Source: Arthrobacter glacialis (GTDB lineage Bacteria; Actinomycetota; Actinomycetes; Actinomycetales; Micrococcaceae). Taken from it: a DNA stretch of 64,000 nucleotides. This document shows, piece after piece, positions 37,286 through 44,344 of the stretch. Made by a program: the position numbers and the translations under genes. Under the pieces are notes generated by a model. It ran no database searches, was not told the origin of the DNA, and was given only the letters and a program-made list of their open reading frames with translations. The stretch is taken from NCBI RefSeq assembly GCF_002909445.1, contig NZ_PPXC01000008.1, positions 124,001 to 188,000 of the forward strand, given 5' to 3'. Position 1 is the first letter of the stretch; every line of letters begins with the position of its first letter.

Positions 37286-37362
37286 ACAACTGGCCCGCAG
37301 AAAACGCCGAAAATTCACGAATTTCACGTGATTTTCGGCGTTTTCTGCGGGCTAGTTGTTTA
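37283..37362. repeat. CAACTG-type palindrome, copy A (trkA/DUF3159 junction)
   Basis: An almost perfect inverted repeat of about 36 bp per arm: TAAACAACTGGCCCGCAG then AAAACGCCGAAAAT..., returning as CTGCGGGCTAGTTGTTTA. It begins in the stop codon of the second trkA gene and lies between convergent genes. The ends match the palindromes at 42250 and 62603. Confidence 0.92.
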
Positions 37363-37371
37363 ACCTTGGGG

Positions 37372-38085
37372 TCAGTCGCTTGCTGCGGGAACATCTGCCG
37401 CAGGGCGGCTGACCAGCCAGGCGATCCACAGGCCAAACGCGTACAGCGGCACACCCATGATCAGGCGCATGGCTCCGAGCGCGTCGACCTGCCCGGCGAA
37501 GTACAGCGGCAATTGCACAGCAAGCCGGGCACCCATGACGCCCACCAGGATCCAGGTGGCAACACGGTAGGCACGGAGCCGCTCAGGCTGCTGGCGCCAG
37601 CGAGTGCCCTCGTTGCGGGCATAGCCAAACAGGAGCCCCAGCACGGGCCAGCGCACAGCAATCGAAACCACCATGGCCAGGATGTAGCCGGCGTTGGTGT
37701 AGAAACCCACCGTGTAATAGTCCTCGGCTTTGCCCGTTTTCATGGCCAGGAACGCGGAAAGTGCGACGCCGACAATTCCGGCCAGCGCCTGCGTCAAGGG
37801 GGTTCGCTGGACCAGCCGGGCAACGAGGAAAACGGCGGCCATGGCGACAGAACCCACCAGGGCAACCGTCAGGTCCCGGGTCAGGGTGAACGCAACAAGA
37901 AAGACTAGGCCCGGAAGAATGCTTTCGGCAATGCCCCTGACTCCCCCGGCAGCAGCCAGCAAGTCGATGTGCCCATTTTCCTTGCGCACCAAAGGGTTCT
38001 TGGCCGCCAGTTCCTGGGCCATGTCGGCAAAACCGCCTACGGGTTTGGCTGCCTGGGAGTCTTCTTCGGGGCTCTTCTGGCTCAA
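37372..38085 (-). CDS. DUF3159 membrane protein
   Basis: 237 residues with about six hydrophobic helices after a charged 60-residue N-terminus. The first helix region GIAESILPGLVFLVAFTLTRDL and the loop GLLFGYARNEGTRWR are typical of actinobacterial DUF3159 proteins. Equivalent to Rv2693c by gene order (ceoC, DUF3159, OB-fold, DUF3710, dut). Function unknown; the neighbours suggest transport or envelope-related ion homeostasis, but only by position. Its start is separated by no gap from the OB-fold gene stop. Confidence 0.88.
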   Translation of the reverse strand: MSQKSPEEDSQAAKPVGGFADMAQELAAKNPLVRKENGHIDLLAAAGGVRGIAESILPGLVFLVAFTLTRDLTVALVGSVAMAAVFLVARLVQRTPLTQALAGIVGVALSAFLAMKTGKAEDYYTVGFYTNAGYILAMVVSIAVRWPVLGLLFGYARNEGTRWRQQPERLRAYRVATWILVGVMGARLAVQLPLYFAGQVDALGAMRLIMGVPLYAFGLWIAWLVSRPAADVPAASD

Positions 38086-38415
38086 CTAGCTCTCCTGGGT
38101 TCCAATAATTTCATAACGAGGGTTGTACATGGTGGGCAATCCCTCGCGCAGGGACACCATGCCTTCAACGCGCAGGCGGGTGCCGGCCGCGACGCCGGGT
38201 ACCCGGCGTCGGCCAATCCACACCAAACGCAGGCGGTGATTGCCCGCTGCAGGGTCCAGCTTGTGCGACTCCCGATCGGTGACAATGGCCGTGTAGGCCG
38301 GCGACGCCGATGCCGGCAAAATGGTTACAGCATCGACAACGCCGCAGCACACGGCCCGGCCGCGTGGAGGCAGTTCATTGATGGCAACTGCCGGCGGCCA
38401 CTCACCGTATTGCAT
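38086..38415 (-). CDS. OB-fold nucleic acid binding protein
   Basis: 109 residues from the ATG at 38415 (GTG two codons earlier is possible); a much longer frame upstream overlaps DUF3710 and is rejected. The sequence has an OB-fold pattern of strands: RGRAVCCGVVDAVTILP, YTAIVTDRES, HRLRLVWIGRRRVPGV and GTRLRVEGMVSLREGLPTMYNPRYEI. It resembles the RecG/tRNA-type OB domains annotated at this position in other actinobacteria (Rv2694c). Located between DUF3710 and DUF3159 with minimal spacing. Confidence 0.85.
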   Translation of the reverse strand: MQYGEWPPAVAINELPPRGRAVCCGVVDAVTILPASASPAYTAIVTDRESHKLDPAAGNHRLRLVWIGRRRVPGVAAGTRLRVEGMVSLREGLPTMYNPRYEIIGTQES

Positions 38416-38425
38416 GGGCACGAAA

Positions 38426-39220
38426 CTAACCGACCGCCGTGATTTCAGGTCCACGACGGAAGGGCTCCCCGCCTTGGGCCGGTGAGGCATGGTCAGCCAC
38501 CACGGCGCCTTCCGGGCTGGCGGCTGCATCCTTGGGCAGGCGCAGCAACAACAGATCGCGTGGGGGCAGCGGCGTTTCGCCGCGGACCACCACAACGCCG
38601 CGGAACAAGTTCTCCAGGTCCGCTGCGGCTTCGCTGTCCACGGCGGCGTTTCCGCCCAGAACGCCACGCAGGAACCAGCGCGGACCGTCGATGCCAATGA
38701 AACGGGCTACGCGGAAACCGTTGCTGCCGTCGGCGCCCTGGGCCGGAACCTTGGCAAGGACTTCCTTGCCAAAGGTGCCGTCAAGAATTTCAATCTCGCC
38801 GCCCTGCGAACCAACGGACAAGCCGATCTGCTCACGGATGTCGCGCCACAACTGCTCGGAACGCGAGGCGGCAAAGGCCTGCAATTGGAGGCTGTTACCG
38901 TCCAGGTCAAGCGTCACGGCGATGACGCGTGAGGTGCTTTCTTCCACCTCCAGGCGCAGGGAGAGCCCTTCGAGCGGGGTGATGAGCAAAGCTCCCAAGT
39001 CGATGTAGCCGTCAGTGCTGTCCACCTCGGCAGCGTCCAAGGGTCCGTGCAGGGCACGGTCGTAGACGGTGTCGGCCGGATCTGGCGGGAGATTCAACGT
39101 GGCTGTGGCACCCTCGGGGCCCTGCGCCGCGTCAGCCGCATTCTCGGCGGAACTACCGGCATCTTCTCGCTGGTCGATGTCTTCGCTGATCTTCTTTTTC
39201 TTACCGAACCCGAAAGCCAT
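38426..39220 (-). CDS. DUF3710 protein
   Basis: 264 residues from the ATG at 39220 with AAGGAG 12 bases upstream. The N-terminal MAFGFGKKKKISEDIDQRED tail is basic then acidic. The folded part contains GYIDLGALLITPLEGLSLRLEVEE and, later, IGIDGPRWFLRGVLGG, as expected of actinobacterial DUF3710 proteins (Rv2696c). No enzymatic motif was recognised. It lies between dut and the OB-fold gene on one strand, a conserved order. Confidence 0.9.
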   Translation of the reverse strand: MAFGFGKKKKISEDIDQREDAGSSAENAADAAQGPEGATATLNLPPDPADTVYDRALHGPLDAAEVDSTDGYIDLGALLITPLEGLSLRLEVEESTSRVIAVTLDLDGNSLQLQAFAASRSEQLWRDIREQIGLSVGSQGGEIEILDGTFGKEVLAKVPAQGADGSNGFRVARFIGIDGPRWFLRGVLGGNAAVDSEAAADLENLFRGVVVVRGETPLPPRDLLLLRLPKDAAASPEGAVVADHASPAQGGEPFRRGPEITAVG

Positions 39221-39256
39221 GGGATTAAAGACTCCTTGTGAAAGATGAAACGGCAA

Positions 39257-39790
39257 TCAGCCGTTGGTGGTCCCTGAGGTGGTGTCGCCGTTTGCGGACG
39301 GGGCAAAACCACCAGTGGATCCGAAGCCGCCGGTACCGCGCACCGAGTCGGGCAGTTGATCCACCGCAACAAAGTTGGCGATTTCCACGCGCTGGATGAC
39401 CATTTGTGCAATTCTATCGCCCCGGGACAGGGAGATGGAGTGGTGTGAATCGGTATTCAGCAGTGTTACAGAAATCTCCCCGCGATAGCCGGCATCCACG
39501 GTGCCAGGGCTGTTGACAATGGTCAGCCCGTGCTTTGTGGCCAGGCCCGAGCGCGGGTGAATCAAGGCCACCAGGCCAAAAGGAAGGGCAAGGCTGACGC
39601 CCGTGGGAACAAGCACGCGTTCACCAGGTGCCAGGACAACATCTATCCGGGTGCGCAAGTCTGCGCCGGCATCACCTGGGTGAGCGTAGCTGGGAGGGTC
39701 AATCCCGGCGTCGAGCATGCGCAATTGCACGCTCACATTTGCGCCGGGCTGATCCGGTTCTTGGTTTGAGGCAAAAGTCTGATGGGTCAC
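39257..39790 (-). CDS. dut: dUTP pyrophosphatase
   Basis: 177 residues; all five trimeric dUTPase motifs are visible: AHPGDAGADL, PRSGLA, GTVDAGYRGEI (catalytic Asp), RGDRIAQMVIQ and the C-terminal RGTGGFGSTG that closes over the substrate. It hydrolyses dUTP to dUMP, keeping uracil out of DNA. The stop is followed 36 bases later by the DUF3710 start. The C-terminal tail after motif V is 15 residues longer than usual and Gly/Thr-rich. Confidence 0.97.
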   Translation of the reverse strand: MTHQTFASNQEPDQPGANVSVQLRMLDAGIDPPSYAHPGDAGADLRTRIDVVLAPGERVLVPTGVSLALPFGLVALIHPRSGLATKHGLTIVNSPGTVDAGYRGEISVTLLNTDSHHSISLSRGDRIAQMVIQRVEIANFVAVDQLPDSVRGTGGFGSTGGFAPSANGDTTSGTTNG

Positions 39791-39886
39791 AACAGCTCAG
39801 TGTATCCCGAAGCGAACACTGGTGGCGGCGGGCGGCGCTGCCGGGCCCGAAGTGAATTACTGCCGGAAAGATGAAAAGCTACATAC

Positions 39887-40378
39887 ATGTCATCTGAATC
39901 GCCGCAAGGCGCCATGTCCCCCACCACGGCCAACTACACCGAGAAGCTGTGGCCCACCTTTTGGATTTGGGTCATCGTGCTGGGACTTTCCGCCGCTGGC
40001 ATCTTGATCTTCATCCCCATCAGCCCCTTGGCCGGCTATGTGGCATTCGCCGTGCTGCTGGCGGCGCAAGTGGTGATGCTGGTGACCTCCACCCCCACCA
40101 TTTCCGTGACGCCGGAGACGCTGCAAGTGGGCAGGGCCCAGATTGACCGCAAGTTCGTTGGCGATGTCAGCTACTATTACGGCGATGACGCCACGGCCCA
40201 GCGCGGCATCAAACTCAACGGCCTGGCCTACCTGTGCATTCGCGGCTGGATCAAGCCCGTGGTCAAAATTGAGATCACCGATCCCGATGACAAGACGCCC
40301 TACTGGTTGACATCCACCCGCAACCCGGAGCACCTGGCCGCAGCACTGGGTGGCGCCGTGCCGAAGAAAACCAGCTAA
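39887..40378 (+). CDS. DUF3093 membrane protein
   Basis: 163 residues with two hydrophobic helices (about 25-45 and 50-70: FWIWVIVLGLSAAGILIF, YVAFAVLLAAQVVMLVT) followed by a soluble beta-rich domain ending in WLTSTRNPEHLAAAL. Matches the actinobacterial DUF3093 family beside dut (Rv2698). Function unknown. Divergent from dut, convergent with DUF4193. Confidence 0.9.
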   Translation: MSSESPQGAMSPTTANYTEKLWPTFWIWVIVLGLSAAGILIFIPISPLAGYVAFAVLLAAQVVMLVTSTPTISVTPETLQVGRAQIDRKFVGDVSYYYGDDATAQRGIKLNGLAYLCIRGWIKPVVKIEITDPDDKTPYWLTSTRNPEHLAAALGGAVPKKTS

Positions 40379-40390
40379 GTACGCCAACAA

Positions 40391-40426
40391 CAATGGCCAC
40401 CCCATTCACCGGGGTGGCCATTATTT
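40391..40426. terminator. bidirectional terminator between DUF3093 and DUF4193
   Basis: A perfect stem AATGGCCACCCC/GGGGTGGCCATT with the loop ATTCACC, followed by ATTTAT; it lies between convergent genes. Confidence 0.75.
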
Positions 40427-40434
40427 ATGGGCCT

Positions 40435-40692
40435 CTAGCCTTCGCAGTCCTTGCAGTACTTCAGGCCGTTCTTTTCCTTGGCCAACTGCGAACGGTGCCG
40501 CACCAAAAAACATGACCCGCAGGTGAATTCGTCGGCCCGCTGGGCCACGATTTCCAAGGCCAGCTCCTCGGGCGAGACGTCAGCACCGGGAAGTTCGTAG
40601 AGTTCGGCCAGCTCGGTTTCCGCCAGATCGATCACCGCCGAGGGTTGCGCTGATCGTCCAGCCGTGCGGGGAGCGTGAAAGCTGGTGGTCAT
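40435..40692 (-). CDS. DUF4193 small zinc-finger-like protein
   Basis: 85 residues from the ATG at 40692; a longer upstream frame has unlikely composition. The C-terminal half has two Cys pairs, CGSC (58-61) and CKDC (80-83), around FLVRHRSQLAKEKNGLKY, which should bind one zinc ion. The middle is acidic. Equivalent to Rv2699c by family and position. Function unknown; small proteins of this kind often bind RNA polymerase or nucleic acid, but that is only a guess. Confidence 0.88.
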   Translation of the reverse strand: MTTSFHAPRTAGRSAQPSAVIDLAETELAELYELPGADVSPEELALEIVAQRADEFTCGSCFLVRHRSQLAKEKNGLKYCKDCEG

Positions 40693-40972
40693 GACTACAT
40701 CCTCACTTCGCTGCCAAGTGCGGCAGATACTAAATACAGCCAATACCCTAAGGCTCAAACGCCTGGCGCGTGCCCGGCGCTGCCAAGAGTTCGCAGCTGG
40801 CTTAAGATGGGACGTAACCCCCGGAGCGCTCCCACCCGCTTCCTGCCGCCTGACCAGTGCGAAAATGGCGCTTTTTCCAAGCCATCTCGCGCCACGCCAA
40901 GCTAGGTAGTAGGAATTGCACCCGTTCGGTGGCAAAGTTTCGAGGGGAAACTAGAAGATTTGGGAGAACGGC

Positions 40973-42241
40973 ATGGCTGATTTGCGGCTGGTGGGTGTCC
41001 ACGACGACGGCGAACACCTGTTGCTCAGTGGTCCCGATGGAGAAAACTACTTACTCCCCCTCGATGAGGCGTTGCGTGCGGCTGCGGCCAAGTCCGCCAT
41101 TCGCAGCTCCCGGGTGCAGCAAAGCACCACCCGGATGACCCCGCGGGAGATTCAATCACTGATCCGTGGCGGGGCAACAGCAGCCTCCGTGGCGGAACAG
41201 TCCTCCCTGTCTCTGGATCAGGTGCGCCGCTACGAGGGACCGGTTCTGGCTGAGCGCGAGCACATTGCCAACCAGGCCCGAAAGGTCGAGGTTGCTGCAC
41301 CAACACCCCACAACGACGGCTACCGCTCGGCCTTTGGCGAAAGCCCCACGGCCTTGGAAGAAATGGTCATGCACCGCCTGGGCGCCTTCGGCATCGACGC
41401 GAAATCACTTCGCTGGGATGCTTGGCGTGACAGCGCCGGCGCCTGGACCATCAGCGCTGACTTTGAGCCAGGGACGCAGTGGGCAGCCAGCAGCATCGGC
41501 GAGCCGCCCCCGGCGCTGTGGCGTTTCCACCCAGGCCGCAAGGCCCTGCACAACGCCAACCGTTGGGCACAGCAGCTCAGCGAACTGGAACCCATGGACA
41601 GTCCGGTCCCTGAGCGCCGCCTGACCGCCGTGCTGGATGCGCCCTTTGATGTTGAGGCCGACGCCGAACCTGACGTTGACGATGCCGCTGGCGTTCCCGA
41701 CGTGGCTGAGACCGAGGAGTACCCGGGCCATGGCTTCCTGGAGATTCTCCGGTCCCGGCGCGGTGTCCGCTTGGGCATCGATGAAACCGGCGACGACGAG
41801 CTGGCAGCGATGCTGGGCACGCACGTCCCTGGCGCCCATCCGCGCGACGAGGCCTTGTACGCCCCGGCCACCGAAGCTGAAGAAATTAAGGCCGTCCCGG
41901 ACGCACCCAAACCCAGTGCCAAGGACAGGCTGCGCGCCATGCCGCTGTTGTCGCTGGCACCCAGTCTTGACGCTGAGCACCACCACGAGATGGACAGTGT
42001 TGCCGAAGTCAGCACCGAAACCCGTGAAATAGTCCTGTCCGGTGAGCCTGGCACCCCGTGGCGCCCCGCACCGGTTGAGGCGCCAGCGGTTGAAGCCGAA
42101 TCCGGAATTCAGGAAACCGCAGACAGCGGTCCCAGCGACAGCGAAGTTGCTGCGCGTCTGGAACGAAAAGCTGCTGCCAAGCCCAAGCGCTCCAGCGTCC
42201 CCAGCTGGGACGAGATCGTGTTTGGCACCAAGGGCGACTAG
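40973..42241 (+). CDS. sepH: septation protein SepH (DUF3071)
   Basis: 422 residues. The N-terminal SepH/DUF3071 domain contains a strand pair (LRLVGVHDDGEHLLLSGPDGENYLLPLDEAL), the motif MTPREIQSLIRGGATAASVAEQS and a helix-turn-helix (LSLDQVRRYEGPVLAERE). The rest is acidic and poorly ordered, ending in basic AAKPKRSSVPSWDEIVFG, a conserved C-terminal tail. SepH binds FtsZ and promotes its assembly in Streptomyces and mycobacteria. Divergent from DUF4193. Confidence 0.93.
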   Translation: MADLRLVGVHDDGEHLLLSGPDGENYLLPLDEALRAAAAKSAIRSSRVQQSTTRMTPREIQSLIRGGATAASVAEQSSLSLDQVRRYEGPVLAEREHIANQARKVEVAAPTPHNDGYRSAFGESPTALEEMVMHRLGAFGIDAKSLRWDAWRDSAGAWTISADFEPGTQWAASSIGEPPPALWRFHPGRKALHNANRWAQQLSELEPMDSPVPERRLTAVLDAPFDVEADAEPDVDDAAGVPDVAETEEYPGHGFLEILRSRRGVRLGIDETGDDELAAMLGTHVPGAHPRDEALYAPATEAEEIKAVPDAPKPSAKDRLRAMPLLSLAPSLDAEHHHEMDSVAEVSTETREIVLSGEPGTPWRPAPVEAPAVEAESGIQETADSGPSDSEVAARLERKAAAKPKRSSVPSWDEIVFGTKGD

Positions 42242-42249
42242 CGCATTCA

Positions 42250-42322
42250 ACAACTGGTCCGCAGTAGTGGTCGAAAAAACGCGATTTCGCGGTGTTTTTC
42301 GACCACTACTGCGGGTCAGTTG
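42250..42322. repeat. CAACTG-type palindrome, copy B (sepH/phosphodiesterase junction)
   Basis: The arm CAACTGGTCCGCAGTAGTGG then TCGAAAAAACGCG returns as CGCGGTGTTTTTCGACCACTACTGCGGGTCAGTTG. It lies between convergent genes, nine bases after the sepH stop. It shares its outer 14 bp per arm with copies A and C but has a different inner stem. Confidence 0.9.
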
Positions 42323-42334
42323 CTTAAAGGGCTG

Positions 42335-43573
42335 CTAGCGGCGCTTGCCTTTGCCTGTTTTGGCAGTTTTCGCTGTGACGGGGATGCGCAGCAGGGGAAC
42401 CTCACGCTCGGACTTGGTGATGGAGCCGTGCTGGCCCACCACGTCCATGGCCTGGGCACGAACGCGGCGCAGATCGTAAAACGCAATGGATTCGCGGGCC
42501 AGAATCAGCACATCACCAATCCGGGCTGCCACGGAGTCGTCCACGGCACCAAAGTAGCCCGCGGCAATGGCCTGCTCCCGGCTCACCACCCACGCCTTCT
42601 TGCCGAAGTGCTCCACCCAGGCGGCCATCAGCTGATCCCGGAAATCGGCGGTGGCCTCCGGCTCCAGATACAGGTGCACCATGCGCGGCTCACCAGCTGT
42701 GTGGCGCACGCCGTCCACCAGTTCGGGGATCACTGAGAAGTCAATCCGGGCGGAGCGCGGCACATCGACCATGCCGTGGTCGGCCGTGAGCAGGATCAAG
42801 GTGTCTGCCGGGACGGTTGCCGCCAGACGCTTCATCCCGGCGTCGAGCTCCTCCAATTGGTGCTCCCACTGGGCGGAATCGGTGCCGTGGGCGTGCCCGG
42901 CCTTGTCCAGTTCGCTCCAGTACAGGTAAACCAGGGCCTTCGGTGTGGCCGCCAAGGCCGCAGCTGCCTCTTCAACCCGTGAATGGACGTTGCTGGCGCC
43001 AATGAACCTGCTGCCACGCAGCGCGGCCCGGGTCATGGGCGAACTGGCGAAGTGCGGCAGGCTCACAGTGGTGCATGGCACCTCGCCGGCGATCTGTTCA
43101 AAGACCGTGGGGAACGGCTGCCAGCGCAAAGGGTCAACGCCGGGGTCCCACTGGCCCAGCAGGTTGACCACCTTGTCCTGGCGCGGATCCAGCACGTCGT
43201 AGCCCACCATCCCATGCCGGCCGGGAACAGTGCCTGTGCCCAAGCTCGTCAATGAGGTGGCGGTGGTGCTGGGGAACGCTGCATGAAGGGTGCGGGGGTG
43301 CTCGCCGGAGGAATCCTGGGCCTGCACTCCACGCAGGAACGGCGCATGGCCCGAGCGTTGCTTGAGCAAAGCCTTGCCCAAGCCATCCACCAGCACAACG
43401 CAGATCCGCGGCGCAGCAGGCAGCCTCAGCACATTCTCAAAGGCGGCAACGCCCAGAGCCGCTGCGGCACTGGAGAAAACGTCGCCAATGGAGGCCCGTC
43501 CGTATGCGGGTGCGGCCGGCAGCTCGGGCTGGTTGAACCCCAGCAGCGTAACAGTGGGGCCCTGCTCCCCCAC
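42335..43573 (-). CDS. alkaline phosphatase/nucleotide pyrophosphatase superfamily phosphodiesterase
   Basis: 412 residues from the GTG at 43573, five bases after the DUF5998 stop; the frame extends upstream through DUF5998 and that part is rejected. The metal-site motifs are VVLVDGLGKAL (Asp), the nucleophile Thr in AFPSTTATSLTSLGTGTVPGRHG, and LLTADHGMVDVP. This is the type I phosphodiesterase/autotaxin-like branch. No signal peptide is seen. The physiological substrate is unknown. It forms a two-gene unit with DUF5998. Confidence 0.9.
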   Translation of the reverse strand: MGEQGPTVTLLGFNQPELPAAPAYGRASIGDVFSSAAAALGVAAFENVLRLPAAPRICVVLVDGLGKALLKQRSGHAPFLRGVQAQDSSGEHPRTLHAAFPSTTATSLTSLGTGTVPGRHGMVGYDVLDPRQDKVVNLLGQWDPGVDPLRWQPFPTVFEQIAGEVPCTTVSLPHFASSPMTRAALRGSRFIGASNVHSRVEEAAAALAATPKALVYLYWSELDKAGHAHGTDSAQWEHQLEELDAGMKRLAATVPADTLILLTADHGMVDVPRSARIDFSVIPELVDGVRHTAGEPRMVHLYLEPEATADFRDQLMAAWVEHFGKKAWVVSREQAIAAGYFGAVDDSVAARIGDVLILARESIAFYDLRRVRAQAMDVVGQHGSITKSEREVPLLRIPVTAKTAKTGKGKRR

Positions 43574-43577
43574 GGCG

Positions 43578-44267
43578 TTAGCGGCGGTAATGTGAGCGGC
43601 CCAGGCGTGTGCCGAAGGTGGGGAACTTGGAGGTCCCCAGCTCTGCATGGGTGGGGGTTGCCGTGCCGGTGTTGACGGCCCGCAACGCCCGGGCGAAAGC
43701 CTTGGCGTCTGCCACTGCCTGCAGGCCCTCCGCTTCGGCGCTGATGCGCAAGGCAATGTCCTCCTGCGCAATGGTGCCGGAGTAGCCGTGGTCGGAGTCG
43801 CAAGTGGGATCCCCGCACGTGGTTGGACCCATCTCCACACGCTGACCACCAGACCAGGCGATGGACAAGGTCAGTTCACGGGCCGGATCCGATGGCTTGT
43901 AATCCTGCGGCTGGGCGTAAATGTAGCTGAGCACAACAGAATTGATCTGGCTGGCAGGGACCGACTCGGTGGAAACCTGGGCCACCATCTGCTCGCCCGA
44001 CTCATCGAGCTGGTGATCATCAACGTGCGTGATGACCAGCATCTCGGCGGTGAGCACCAGGACGGTGATGTGCCGGTGCACTTCCGTCCTGTCGAAGTGG
44101 GTTTCCAGATGCACCAGGTGGGCCAGGCTTTCCGCGCCATCCAGGGCATCATTGACCACATCGGCAACAAGTCGGGGATAAAACCCTGAGCGCTGGAGCG
44201 CGGATTCCAAATCGCGGCCCTTGGTATTGGCCGGGGCGCCGGCTCCGAAGCTGTTCATATGCTCCAT
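43578..44267 (-). CDS. DUF5998 family protein
   Basis: 229 residues. Matches the actinobacterial DUF5998 family located beside this phosphodiesterase. Features include LETHFDRTEVHRHITVLVLT, then a Cys/Asp stretch GPTTCGDPTCDSDHGYSGT that may hold a metal, and SRISAEAEG-like helices near the C-terminus ending LGRSHYRR. No enzymatic assignment is possible. The stop is followed after four bases by the phosphodiesterase GTG. Confidence 0.85.
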   Translation of the reverse strand: MEHMNSFGAGAPANTKGRDLESALQRSGFYPRLVADVVNDALDGAESLAHLVHLETHFDRTEVHRHITVLVLTAEMLVITHVDDHQLDESGEQMVAQVSTESVPASQINSVVLSYIYAQPQDYKPSDPARELTLSIAWSGGQRVEMGPTTCGDPTCDSDHGYSGTIAQEDIALRISAEAEGLQAVADAKAFARALRAVNTGTATPTHAELGTSKFPTFGTRLGRSHYRR

Positions 44268-44344
44268 TTTTGCACTTTGGAGCCAACGTTGCGAACTGGG
44301 CGCAACCTAACAGCACGGCGGCATGGGACCGCAGCAGGGAAGTC

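Noticed and set aside
38086-38697. 203-codon version of the OB-fold gene
   Set aside because: The N-terminal half overlaps the DUF3710 coding frame and has Trp/Cys/Arg-rich shadow composition.
42335-43849. Longer version of the phosphodiesterase starting inside DUF5998
   Set aside because: The extra 90 residues overlap the coding sequence of DUF5998 in another frame and are Pro/Arg-rich; the GTG at 43573 follows the DUF5998 stop.
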